This document shows, piece after piece, positions 36,053 to 44,037 of a stretch of 64,000 nt of DNA. The stretch spans positions 1-64,000 of the forward strand of contig NZ_JNFD01000011.1 of assembly GCF_000756375.1 (NCBI RefSeq), in the 5' to 3' direction. The notes under the pieces were generated by a model. That model searched no databases. It had not been told where the DNA came from and saw only the letters and a list, made by a program, of their open reading frames with translations. This stretch comes from Sphingopyxis sp. LC81 (lineage in GTDB: Bacteria > Pseudomonadota > Alphaproteobacteria > Sphingomonadales > Sphingomonadaceae). The position numbers and the translations under genes are program-made. How positions within the stretch are numbered: the first letter of the stretch is position 1; each line of letters opens with the position of its first letter.

Positions 36053-37645
36053 TCAATCGCCGAGGACAAGCGCGCCGTCGATGCGGCGCGCGATGCCCCA
36101 CGGGTTGGCGGGCTTCAGCGCCGCCGGAAGCAGGCTTTCGGGCAGATTCTGATAGCTGACCGGGCGCAGGAAGCGTTCGATCGCAAGCGTGCCGACCGAG
36201 GTGCTCCGCCCGTCCGAGGTCGACGGATAAGGTCCGCCATGCACCATCGCATGGCCCACCTCGACCCCCGTCGGCCAGCCATTGGCGAGGATGCGCCCGA
36301 CCTTGCGCTCGATCAGCGGCAGCAGCCGCGCGGCGAGCGGCTCGTCGTCGGCATCGATCTGGAGCGTCGCGGTGAGCTGACCCTCGAGCCCGGCAATCAA
36401 CGCCGCAACCTCGTCGATATCGCGGCAACGGACGATCACCGACGATGAACCGAACACCTCGTGGCCGAGCGCCGCGTCGGCGAGGAAGCCCTCGGCGTCG
36501 GTGATGAACAATGCACCGCGGGCCGCGCAAGCGCCCGGCCCTTCGGCCCCGCGCGCGACGAGCCGCGTCGCCGAATGACGATCGAGGGCATCGACGCCGC
36601 TCTCGAAGCTTTTGTGGATACCCGGCGTGAGCATCGTCGCAGGGGCGATGCCCGACAGCGCCGCGCCCGCCGCCGCGGCGAAGCGGTCGAGATCGGGGCC
36701 GTCCAGCGCGATCAGCAGGCCGGGATTGGTGCAGAATTGGCCGGCGCCCATCGTCAGCGACTGGGCAAACGCCTCGCCGAGCGCTTCCGCCCGGTTCCCG
36801 AGCGCGGCGGGGAAAAGGATGACCGGATTGATGCTGCTCATCTCGGCATACACCGGGATCGGCTCGGCGCGCGTCGCGGCGATCTGCATCAGCGCGAGCC
36901 CGCCGCCGCGCGAACCGGTGAACCCCACGGCCTTGATCCGCGCATCGGCGACGAGCGCGGCGCCCAGCGCGTTCGACGGGCCGGGCAGATAGGAGAAGAC
37001 GCCTTCGTGGAGGCCCGAGCTTGCGACCGCCGCGCGGATCGCGCGTGCGACCAGCTCGCCCGTGCCGGGGTGCGCGGGGTGGCCCTTGACCACGACCGGG
37101 CAGCCCGCGGCGAACGCCGACGCGGTGTCTCCACCGGCGACCGAGAAGGCGAGCGGGAAGTTGCTCGCACCGAACACCGCGATGGGGCCGAGCGCAATGT
37201 GCCGGCGGCGGAGGTCGGGCCGTGGCAACGGCGCGCGGTCGGGCAAGGCGGGATCGATCGTCGCGTGCAGCCAGTCGCCCGCGCGGACAAAGGCGGCGAA
37301 CATGCGCAGCTGCCCCATCGTCCGGCCGCGCTCGCCCTCGAGCCTTGCGCGCGGTAGGCCGCTCTCGGCCATTGCGCGTTCGATCAGATCGTCGCCGATC
37401 GCGGCAATGGCATCGGCGATGGCGTCGAGAAACGCCGCCCGCGCTTCGAGCGTGGTTCCGGAAAAGCTGGCGAAGGCGGCATCGGCGAGCGCACAGGCAC
37501 GGTCGACATGGCCCGCGTCCGCGGCGCCGAACGGCGGTTCGATCGTCTGTCCGGTCGACGGATCGACCGCGAGGAAGGTCTCGGTTGCACTGTCTTCGGC
37601 CGCGCCGACCAGAATCGAACCAGCTATCATTTTGGCGTCCTTCAT
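36053..37645 (-). CDS. 2-oxoglutarate semialdehyde dehydrogenase (NADP-type ALDH)
   Basis: A 530-residue aldehyde dehydrogenase of the AraE/KGSADH type: [20 protein letters not shown] for cofactor binding, FTGSRGGG, the base Glu in [10 protein letters not shown], and nucleophile Cys in [10 protein letters not shown]. It would oxidise 2-oxoglutarate semialdehyde to 2-oxoglutarate, the last step of hydroxyproline breakdown; this enzyme type also serves pentose and glucarate routes. The annotated ATG overlaps the upstream stop (ATGA); Met6 at 37630 has a better ribosome site (AAGGA) and may be the real start. Confidence 0.88.
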   Translation of the reverse strand: MKDAKMIAGSILVGAAEDSATETFLAVDPSTGQTIEPPFGAADAGHVDRACALADAAFASFSGTTLEARAAFLDAIADAIAAIGDDLIERAMAESGLPRARLEGERGRTMGQLRMFAAFVRAGDWLHATIDPALPDRAPLPRPDLRRRHIALGPIAVFGASNFPLAFSVAGGDTASAFAAGCPVVVKGHPAHPGTGELVARAIRAAVASSGLHEGVFSYLPGPSNALGAALVADARIKAVGFTGSRGGGLALMQIAATRAEPIPVYAEMSSINPVILFPAALGNRAEALGEAFAQSLTMGAGQFCTNPGLLIALDGPDLDRFAAAAGAALSGIAPATMLTPGIHKSFESGVDALDRHSATRLVARGAEGPGACAARGALFITDAEGFLADAALGHEVFGSSSVIVRCRDIDEVAALIAGLEGQLTATLQIDADDEPLAARLLPLIERKVGRILANGWPTGVEVGHAMVHGGPYPSTSDGRSTSVGTLAIERFLRPVSYQNLPESLLPAALKPANPWGIARRIDGALVLGD

Positions 37646-37905
37646 TGTTCTTGGGGGAGAGTCTGCGGCCGGAAGGCCCGGGTCATTTCGTCGTTGCGCG
37701 CCGCCGATGCGGCGATGGTGTCGCCCATCAGCCGGGTCAGCGCGTCCTCTTCGTCAAGGACTTCGACGCCGGCGAGGGTCACGCCGCCCGGGCTTGCGAC
37801 GCGGCGCGCCATGTCGGCGGGATCGGCTCCGGCCCCAGCCAGCATCGCCGCCGATCCCGCCATCGCATCGGCGATCCGGAAGATGTCTTGAGAATCCGAG
37901 GTCAA
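37642..37905 (-). CDS. stand-alone pyrroline-5-carboxylate reductase C-terminal domain (truncated ProC)
   Basis: This 87-residue frame starts at TTG with GGAG nine bases upstream. It aligns with only the C-terminal dimerisation domain of ProC: a helix with [16 protein letters not shown], the signature [17 protein letters not shown], and a final helix [13 protein letters not shown]. The N-terminal NAD(P)-binding domain is absent, and the promoter lies directly upstream. Either it is a deletion remnant kept as the first cistron of the dehydrogenase operon, or a small protein with a new role. Its stop overlaps the dehydrogenase start by four bases. Confidence 0.7.
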   Translation of the reverse strand: MTSDSQDIFRIADAMAGSAAMLAGAGADPADMARRVASPGGVTLAGVEVLDEEDALTRLMGDTIAASAARNDEMTRAFRPQTLPQEQ

Positions 37906-37941
37906 GAAGGGCGTCTCCGCGACGATATTGTCGAGGACGCC

Positions 37942-37969
37942 TTAGTACATCGTATACGATTTTGGTCAA
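37942..37969 (-). promoter_or_regulatory. promoter with palindromic operator ATCGTATACGAT in its spacer
   Basis: On the minus strand TTGACC (37969-37964) is followed after 16 bases by TACTAA (37947-37942), a plausible though weak -10. The perfect palindrome ATCGTATACGAT (37960-37949) fills the spacer, so a bound regulator would block RNA polymerase. This is the most symmetrical of the five copies found in the region. Between it and the outer-membrane gene at 38005 I see nothing else. Confidence 0.6.
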
Positions 37970-38004
37970 GTCATCGCGATTGGGCAGTCACCCTGCCGTC
38001 GGCC

Positions 38005-39036
38005 TCAGAACTGGTAAGCCAGGCCCCCGCCGAAGAGCCACTGGTCGGCGCTGCCGGCGTCCTTGACGATCGGCGAATCGGCGAAGCGGTCGCCGAGGCG
38101 GCCATATTGCGCGCCGCCGAGCAGCACGAAGCCCTTGCGAAGATCGCCCGACAGCGCATAGGCGCCCGCCATGCCGAGCGTATATTTGCCCGCGGTCGCC
38201 TTGCGCCCGGCGCCGGTATAGACGGGAAGCCCGCTCGCGGCGCTGCCGATCGGGTCGATGTCGTAATAATAGCGGCCGAAGCCCTTGCCGTAGAAGTTCA
38301 CCGACGCCGACACGCCGATATAGGCGCGCTTCGACAGCGGCGTGCCGTAATCGATCGTCGGCGACGCGGCCCAGCTGCCGTGCTTGCCCGATATGTCCTT
38401 GGTCGCGACGAGGCGAAAGCCGAGCTGATCATAGGCGCTGGTGATCACGCCGGTCTTGGTGACCCCGGTGAAGAGGCCCATTTCGACCGCCATCTTGCGG
38501 TCGGGCAGCGCATCGACGCGCGGATCCTTGACGCTGCCGGTGCGGTCGCCGCGCAGGCTGATGATCGGGCCGAATTTCCAGTCGATCTTCTGGCCGCGGC
38601 GATGACGGATCAGGTCGACCTGGAAATTGGTGCCGCGCGTCGAAAAGGAAAAGCCCTCGTACCGCCCACGGAGATAGAAGGCCGGCAGAAAGCGGCGGTC
38701 GTTCGAGCCATTATAGTCGGGCGTGTTGAGCACGCCCGCCGCGACCGCGATATAGTTGCGCGACCATTTGCGCTCCGAATCATCATCGTCGTCATCGTCG
38801 GGCCGCGCCCCGGGGAGCAGGATATTCTCGTCGATATCGGTGTTCTGGAGGTAACGCGCGGGCTCTTCGTCGATCCCGGCCGCAAGGCCGGTGTCGGGGG
38901 CGGTGACCTCGTAAGGCAGCGGCGCGTCTTCGGCCGCGGCGGGCGCGGCGAAAGCGACGAGAAGCGGGAGGAGATACGCAGGGCGGGTGATGCGGAAGAA
39001 CTGGGTCAAATCGGGCATGGTCATCCGCTCAAACAT
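38005..39036 (-). CDS. MipA/OmpV family outer-membrane protein
   Basis: The ATG at 39036 is preferred (GGGGCAGGA upstream); the longer frame has no ribosome site. The 343-residue protein has a signal peptide (LLPLLVAFAAPAAAED), an acidic run of seven Asp near residue 80, and alternating beta strands ending in LAYQF with C-terminal Phe, typical of outer-membrane barrels. MipA/OmpV proteins are linked to murein-enzyme scaffolding or to osmotic response; the role here is not evident. It is probably not part of the hydroxyproline regulon. Confidence 0.8.
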   Translation of the reverse strand: MFERMTMPDLTQFFRITRPAYLLPLLVAFAAPAAAEDAPLPYEVTAPDTGLAAGIDEEPARYLQNTDIDENILLPGARPDDDDDDDSERKWSRNYIAVAAGVLNTPDYNGSNDRRFLPAFYLRGRYEGFSFSTRGTNFQVDLIRHRRGQKIDWKFGPIISLRGDRTGSVKDPRVDALPDRKMAVEMGLFTGVTKTGVITSAYDQLGFRLVATKDISGKHGSWAASPTIDYGTPLSKRAYIGVSASVNFYGKGFGRYYYDIDPIGSAASGLPVYTGAGRKATAGKYTLGMAGAYALSGDLRKGFVLLGGAQYGRLGDRFADSPIVKDAGSADQWLFGGGLAYQF

Positions 39037-39218
39037 CCTATGGTCCTGCCCCTCTTTACGGGGGTGTAAGTAAACATTCCGCCATTGCAACGGCTTCGTC
39101 TTGCTGAAGGATGCATTTGGCCGCATGTGACTTTCATGCATCAACGCGCTTTCTCCGCTTTCATATTCCCCCGCGGTGCCATTGGTTCCCCGGCGGGCGC
39201 CCGGCGCGAGCGCGCAGC

Positions 39219-39452
39219 ATGAGCCGCGTGCCGCGCTTCATCGGCTATGCCTTCATGGCGGCGGCGGCGGTGCTCGCGGCGGTGATGAAGAAAGAAGGCG
39301 TCGAAAGCGTCGGCCCGCTGCCCGCGGTTGCGGTCGCGCTTTTCCTCGGCATGGTCGGGGTGATGCTGGTGTTCACCGACCTGATGGTGCGCGGGCTTTA
39401 TGCGCAGGTCGATGCCGCGAAACAGCGCGAGGAGGGGGAGGGCGAAGATTGA
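39219..39452 (+). CDS. small two-helix membrane protein, unknown
   Basis: A 77-residue protein starting MSRVPRFIGY with two hydrophobic helices (FMAAAAVLAAVM and PAVAVALFLGMVGVMLVF) and a charged tail (KQREEGEGED). I know no function. The start gives the more compact membrane protein; the frame is open further upstream without signals. It lies 87 bases before dxs and may share its transcript. Confidence 0.6.
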   Translation: MSRVPRFIGYAFMAAAAVLAAVMKKEGVESVGPLPAVAVALFLGMVGVMLVFTDLMVRGLYAQVDAAKQREEGEGED

Positions 39453-39539
39453 TTCGCCGCCCTTGCAAGGCGGAGGATCGGCTGCCGCCTCGATCCCTTT
39501 TCGTTCGACACCCCCTGCGCTTGGCAGTATGACCGCGCG

Positions 39540-41468
39540 ATGACTGACCGTCCGCATACGCCGCTGCTCGACACGGTGGATGTCCCCGCCGACCTCCGCA
39601 AGCTGAAGCCCGAAGACCTCCGCCAGTTCGCCGACGAGCTGCGTGCCGAGATGATCTCGGCCGTCGGGACGACCGGCGGGCATCTGGGGTCTGGGCTGGG
39701 CGTCGTCGAACTGACGACCGCGCTCCATTATGTGTTCGACACGCCGCGCGACAAGATCGTGTGGGACGTCGGGCACCAATGCTATCCGCACAAGATCATC
39801 ACCGGGCGCCGCGACCGCATTCGCACCTTGCGCACCGGCGGCGGATTGTCGGGCTTCACCAAGCGCAGCGAGAGCGAATATGACCCGTTTGGGGCGGCGC
39901 ACAGCTCGACCTCGATCAGTGCGGCGCTCGGCTTCGCGATCGCGAACAAGCTGAAGGACGAACCCGGCCGCGCGATCGCGGTGATCGGCGACGGGTCGAT
40001 GTCGGCGGGCATGGCCTATGAGGCGATGAACAACGCCGCGGCGGCGGGCAACCGGCTGATCGTGATCCTCAACGACAATGACATGTCGATCGCGCCGCCG
40101 GTCGGGGGACTCTCGGCGTACCTCGCGAAGCTGGTGTCGTCGCGGCCGTTCATCGAATTGCGCGAGATCGCGCGGCGTTTTGCGCGCAAACTGCCCGAGC
40201 CGCTGCACAAGGCGGCGAAAAAGACCGACGAATTCGCGCGCGGCATGGCGATGGGCGGCACCTTGTTCGAAGAGCTCGGCTTTTATTATGTCGGGCCGAT
40301 CGACGGGCATAATCTGGAGCATCTGATTCCGGTGCTCGAAAATGTGCGCGACAGCGATCACGGCCCGGTGCTGATCCATGCGGTGACCATGAAGGGCAAG
40401 GGCTATGCCCCCGCCGAAGCCGCCGCCGACAAATATCATGGCGTGCAGAAATTCGACGTGATCACCGGCGAGCAGGCGAAGGCGCCGCCGGGACCGCCCG
40501 CATACCAGAATGTCTTCGGCGAGACGCTCGCGAAGCTCGCTGACACCGACAAGCGCATCGTTGCGATCACCGCGGCGATGCCGTCGGGGACCGGGGTCGA
40601 CAAATTCGCGAAAGCGCATCCCGACCGGACCTTCGATGTGGGGATCGCCGAACAGCATGCGGTGACCTTTGCCGCGGGGCTCGCGGCGCAGGGGATGCGG
40701 CCGTTCGCGGCGATCTATTCGACCTTCCTCCAGCGCGCGTACGACCAGGTTGTGCACGACGTCGCGATCCAGAATTTGCCGGTGCGCTTCGCGATCGACC
40801 GCGCGGGGCTCGTCGGGGCGGATGGGTCGACGCACGCGGGCTCGTTCGACGTTACTTATCTGGCGACGCTGCCCAACATGGTGGTGATGGCGGCGGCCGA
40901 CGAGGCCGAGCTTGTCCATATGACCTACACCGCCGCCGAATATGACGACGGCCCGATCGCCTTCCGCTATCCGCGCGGCAATGGCACCGGCGTGGTGCTG
41001 CCCGCGGTTCCCGAGAAGCTCGCGATCGGCAAGGGGCGCGTCGTGCGCAGCGGCAAGACCGTCGCGATCCTGTCGCTCGGTACGCGGCTCGCCGAGGCGC
41101 TGAAGGCCGCCGACACGCTCGAAGCCCGCGGGCTGTCGACGAGCGTGATCGACCTTCGCTTTGCCAAGCCGCTCGACGAGGAGCTGATCCGCAAGACGCT
41201 CGCCGCCCATGAGGTGTGCGTGACGGTCGAGGAAGGCAGCGTCGGCGGGCTCGGCGCGCATGTGCTGACGCTGGCGAGCGACGAGGGGCTGATCGACGCG
41301 GGGCTGAAGCTGCGCACGATGCGCCTGCCCGATGTGTTCCAGGACCAGGACAAGCCCGAGCTGCAATATGACGAAGCGGGGCTCAACGCGCCGCAGATCG
41401 TCGACACGGTGCTGAAGGCGCTGCGCCACAACAGCGCGGGCGTCGAGGAAGCGGGCGCGCGGGCGTGA
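39540..41468 (+). CDS. dxs: 1-deoxy-D-xylulose-5-phosphate synthase
   Basis: Dxs condenses pyruvate with glyceraldehyde 3-phosphate, the first step of the MEP isoprenoid pathway, using thiamine pyrophosphate. The 642-residue protein is full length, with the TPP-binding [18 protein letters not shown] ending in NDND, the catalytic His region [14 protein letters not shown] near residue 47, [13 protein letters not shown], and the transketolase-type central domain [16 protein letters not shown]. Carotenoid and quinone synthesis in sphingomonads depends on this pathway. Thiamine supply links it to thiC functionally only. Confidence 0.97.
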   Translation: MTDRPHTPLLDTVDVPADLRKLKPEDLRQFADELRAEMISAVGTTGGHLGSGLGVVELTTALHYVFDTPRDKIVWDVGHQCYPHKIITGRRDRIRTLRTGGGLSGFTKRSESEYDPFGAAHSSTSISAALGFAIANKLKDEPGRAIAVIGDGSMSAGMAYEAMNNAAAAGNRLIVILNDNDMSIAPPVGGLSAYLAKLVSSRPFIELREIARRFARKLPEPLHKAAKKTDEFARGMAMGGTLFEELGFYYVGPIDGHNLEHLIPVLENVRDSDHGPVLIHAVTMKGKGYAPAEAAADKYHGVQKFDVITGEQAKAPPGPPAYQNVFGETLAKLADTDKRIVAITAAMPSGTGVDKFAKAHPDRTFDVGIAEQHAVTFAAGLAAQGMRPFAAIYSTFLQRAYDQVVHDVAIQNLPVRFAIDRAGLVGADGSTHAGSFDVTYLATLPNMVVMAAADEAELVHMTYTAAEYDDGPIAFRYPRGNGTGVVLPAVPEKLAIGKGRVVRSGKTVAILSLGTRLAEALKAADTLEARGLSTSVIDLRFAKPLDEELIRKTLAAHEVCVTVEEGSVGGLGAHVLTLASDEGLIDAGLKLRTMRLPDVFQDQDKPELQYDEAGLNAPQIVDTVLKALRHNSAGVEEAGARA

Positions 41469-41500
41469 CCCGATAAGCAAGCCGGGGGGCACGGGGCGGC

Positions 41501-42169
41501 ATGAACTTCTTCAACCTCCTGCAATCGCTCGACGAGCTGCTTTACGAGGTCATGTCGTGGCTGGTCTTTTATCCGATCACGCTGTGGCGGACGCTCGTCC
41601 ATCCGCTCAAGATGATGGATTATTCGGACGTCGAGCAGGGCGACACCGAGGACCAGCAATATACCGACACGCTGTCGCCGCCGCTGTTCCTGCTGCTGTC
41701 GCTGATCATCGTCCATGCCGCCGAACTGGCGCTGATCGGCACCGAAGCGGTGGTGACGAGCAAGATCGGCTTGTCGGCGCTGGTCAGCACCAACACCGAC
41801 CTGATCATGCTGCGCATCGTGTCGTACAGCCTGTTCGCGGTGTTGATGGCGACGCGGCTGCTGCGCGCGCGCAAGGTCGAGCTCACGCGCGCGACGCTCC
41901 GCGCGCCCTTCTACAGCCAATGCTATGTCGTCGCGCTGCTCGCGATCCTGTTCGGCGCCGCCACGATATTGATCCGGCTGGCGCATCCATGGGCGCTGGT
42001 AACCGGCGTGGCGCTGGCGTTCGCCGCGTTGCTGTGGTTCGGCACCTTGCAGACCGCGTGGTTCGTCCAGCATCTGAAGTGCAGCCGGCTGCGCGCGTTC
42101 GGCCAGGCGTCGCGCGCGATGGTCGAAAGCATCGTCGCGGTGCTGCTGCTGTCGAACCTGTTCAGCTGA
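41501..42169 (+). CDS. polytopic inner-membrane protein, unknown
   Basis: A 222-residue protein with about five hydrophobic helices, starting with an amphipathic MNFFNLLQSLDELLYEV, then PLFLLLSLIIVHAAELALIG, a polar loop, and two further helix pairs (YVVALLAILFGAATILI, TGVALAFAALLWFGT). It looks like permease-related proteins that are conserved near dxs in sphingomonads, without known substrate. It follows dxs by 32 bases and is probably in the same transcript. Confidence 0.65.
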   Translation: MNFFNLLQSLDELLYEVMSWLVFYPITLWRTLVHPLKMMDYSDVEQGDTEDQQYTDTLSPPLFLLLSLIIVHAAELALIGTEAVVTSKIGLSALVSTNTDLIMLRIVSYSLFAVLMATRLLRARKVELTRATLRAPFYSQCYVVALLAILFGAATILIRLAHPWALVTGVALAFAALLWFGTLQTAWFVQHLKCSRLRAFGQASRAMVESIVAVLLLSNLFS

Positions 42170-42184
42170 GCCAGAGTCGGGGCT

Positions 42185-42619
42185 CTAGCCCACCGGGACG
42201 ATCGTCGCCTGCGCGATGGCGCAGCGACGCGGTTCTTCGCCGTCGCTTTCGGCCCAGACATCGGCGCGTACGATCGCCTGACGCTTTCCCGCCTTGACCA
42301 CGCTGCCCCTTGCGCGCAGCCGGCTGCCCTTCGCGGGGGCAAGGAAGTTGATCGTGTAGCTGCCGGTGACGACGTCGCCGATCACGCTCGACGCCGCCCA
42401 TGCACAGGCGTTGTCGGCCATCAGTCCGACGATCGCACCATGCGCATAGCCGTGATGCTGGGTCATGTCGGGGCGCAGCGCGAGCAGAAGTTCGGCCTCG
42501 CCATCGAAACAGCGCAGCGGCTCGACGCCGAGGAAGGCGGTGAAACCCGACGCATCGACCGCGACGCTTTTCATATAGGCGACGGCTTCGTCGTTGCTGG
42601 CAAAGCGGTGTCCGCGCAT
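42185..42619 (-). CDS. PaaI-family hotdog thioesterase
   Basis: A 144-residue hotdog-fold protein. HHGYAHGAIVGLMADNACAW contains the H-G-(x)-G-x-D-like catalytic helix start of the PaaI group, followed by TGSYTINFLAPAKGSRLRA. Such enzymes hydrolyse acyl-CoA thioesters, often phenylacetyl-type. AAAGGGA precedes the ATG. It is divergent from an HxlR regulator over a region with two matching palindromes, which suggests that HxlR controls it. Confidence 0.85.
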   Translation of the reverse strand: MRGHRFASNDEAVAYMKSVAVDASGFTAFLGVEPLRCFDGEAELLLALRPDMTQHHGYAHGAIVGLMADNACAWAASSVIGDVVTGSYTINFLAPAKGSRLRARGSVVKAGKRQAIVRADVWAESDGEEPRRCAIAQATIVPVG

Positions 42620-42632
42620 GATCCATCCCTTT

Positions 42633-42651
42633 AAGTCTGTAATGCAGACTT
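42633..42651. promoter_or_regulatory. HxlR operator copy 1 (AAGTCT-N7-AGACTT)
   Basis: Inverted repeat AAGTCT, seven bases, AGACTT; with flanking bases it extends to TAAGTCTG/CAGACTTA arms. It lies 13 bases upstream of the thioesterase start codon. On the minus strand TTGACG (42679-42674) and CAATAA (42655-42650) give a weak promoter that this site would overlap. Confidence 0.7.
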
Positions 42652-42677
42652 ATTGCCGCTTGCGTCGCGATGGCGTC

Positions 42678-42696
42678 AAGTCTTAAATCCAGACTT
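42678..42696. promoter_or_regulatory. HxlR operator copy 2 (AAGTCT-N7-AGACTT)
   Basis: The same 6+7+6 arrangement as copy 1, with centres 45 bases apart (about four helical turns). It ends directly before the regulator's ATG at 42697, so it probably gives autoregulation. Confidence 0.7.
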
Positions 42697-43056
42697 ATGA
42701 AGGATTATGTGCCATCGCGTTCGCCCTGTGCCGTCGGCCGCGCGTCGCGACTGCTCGGCGACCGCTGGGTGCTGCTGATCCTGCGCGAGGCTTTTCTGGG
42801 GATCGACCGGTTCGATGATTTCCTCGGCCGGCTCGACATTTCGCGCGCCGCGCTGAGCTCGCGGCTTGGTTGGATGGTGGAGGCGGGGGTACTCGAGCGC
42901 GTGCCCCCCGAAGGCAAGCGCGCGGCATACCGGCTGACCCCGTCGGGGCAGGCGCTGCGCCCGACCTATGACGCGATCAAGGCGTGGGGCGACGAATGGC
43001 TGCCGCGTGGTGCAAAGGAAAACGGCCCGGGCGATGCCGGGCCGTCGATCTACTGA
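42697..43056 (+). CDS. HxlR-family transcriptional regulator
   Basis: This 119-residue protein is a winged helix of the HxlR/MarR-like type: CAVGRASRLLGDRWVLLILR at the N-terminus, ISRAALSSRLGWMVEAGVLE as recognition region and RAAYRLTPSGQAL as wing. The Cys near residue 8 is conserved in the family and can be a redox or electrophile sensor. The start MKDYVPSR at 42697 is preferred to an ATG nine codons earlier because that one lies inside the operator. It likely represses the divergent thioesterase and itself through the two palindromes. Confidence 0.9.
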   Translation: MKDYVPSRSPCAVGRASRLLGDRWVLLILREAFLGIDRFDDFLGRLDISRAALSSRLGWMVEAGVLERVPPEGKRAAYRLTPSGQALRPTYDAIKAWGDEWLPRGAKENGPGDAGPSIY

Positions 43057-43071
43057 GGTTTCGAAGCGGAC

Positions 43072-43491
43072 TCAGGCGGTCGGGATCGCCGCCGATGCGT
43101 CGCGGCCGTCGCCCTCGGGGGCGGCGAGGATATCGCGGACGACGAGCCCCTTGTCGACGACCTGCGTGTCGGGGCTGCCGATCTGGCTGCGGATGCCCGG
43201 GTCGGCGCGCGCGCCGTCGGCGCTGCCGATGATCTGCGTTTCGCCGGGGCTGCGTGCCGAGGGGCCGCCGAAGAGCGCGCGCAGCGTCTGTTCGGCGGTC
43301 GATTCGCCGCCGGGGCGCGCGGTGCCGGGCGCCGGCGGGGTCAGCGCGAAATCGGGCGGCACGACGAGCGGCGCCTGACGCGACACCATCATTTCGTCGG
43401 GACGGTCGCGGCTGAACAGGCTGTTCGACCCGCAGGCCGAAAGCGTCGTGGCAAGAATCGAGGCGGCCAGGATGGCGGTGGTCCGGTTCAC
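43072..43491 (-). CDS. DUF3035 lipoprotein
   Basis: A 139-residue protein with signal sequence and lipobox LSACGS (Cys20), so it should be lipid-anchored. The mature part carries RPDEMMVSRQAPLVVPPDFAL and TAEQTLRALFG, typical of DUF3035, a proline-rich family of alphaproteobacteria with unknown role. It is encoded 24 bases after lspA, whose product matures lipoproteins, and is probably in the ileS-lspA operon. Confidence 0.88.
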   Translation of the reverse strand: MNRTTAILAASILATTLSACGSNSLFSRDRPDEMMVSRQAPLVVPPDFALTPPAPGTARPGGESTAEQTLRALFGGPSARSPGETQIIGSADGARADPGIRSQIGSPDTQVVDKGLVVRDILAAPEGDGRDASAAIPTA

Positions 43492-43515
43492 TGTAATAAC
43501 TCCTATGCGCCCCGT

Positions 43516-44037
43516 TTATTCGGCGGACGGCTTGGCGCCCGTGCTCTCGGCCTTTTCGCCCAAGAGCAGCGCGCGCGCAACCAGCAAAAGCACGCCGATC
43601 GTGATGCACGCATCGGCGACGTTGAAGATCATGAAGGGACGGAAATCGCCGAAATGCAGGTCGGCGAAGTCGACGACATAGCCGAAGCGCACGCGGTCGA
43701 CGATATTGCCGAGCGCGCCGCCGAGGATCATCGCGAGCGCGATCACATCGCCCTTCGCCTGTTCGCGCGTCATCCAGAAGGCGACCGCGGCGGCAACGAT
43801 CCCCGTCACCGCGACAAGCGTCCAGCGCGTCGTGTCGGTGCAGCTGGCGAACATCGACAGCGAAATCCCGCAATTCTCCGCCCACGTCAGGTTGAAGAAG
43901 CTGACGAGTTCGATCTGCCCCTTGGGCTCGAGCGACAGCGGGACGGTGACGACCCATTTGGTGATCTGGTCGAGGATGAAGGCGACCGCGGCAAAGATCA
44001 GGCCGAAGCCGAGGTGCGGGGAACGGGGGCTGCTCAT
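43516..44037 (-). CDS. lspA: lipoprotein signal peptidase
   Basis: LspA cleaves the signal peptide of prolipoproteins in the inner membrane. The 173-residue protein has four helices and both catalytic aspartates: GNIVDRVRFGYVVDF and FNVADACITIG. Its ATG overlaps the ileS stop by four bases (ATGA), the usual ileS-lspA arrangement, and a lipoprotein gene follows. Confidence 0.96.
   Translation of the reverse strand: MSSPRSPHLGFGLIFAAVAFILDQITKWVVTVPLSLEPKGQIELVSFFNLTWAENCGISLSMFASCTDTTRWTLVAVTGIVAAAVAFWMTREQAKGDVIALAMILGGALGNIVDRVRFGYVVDFADLHFGDFRPFMIFNVADACITIGVLLLVARALLLGEKAESTGAKPSAE

Noticed and set aside
39141-41492. 783-codon open frame on the minus strand
   Set aside because: It is antisense to dxs, which is certain by motif content.
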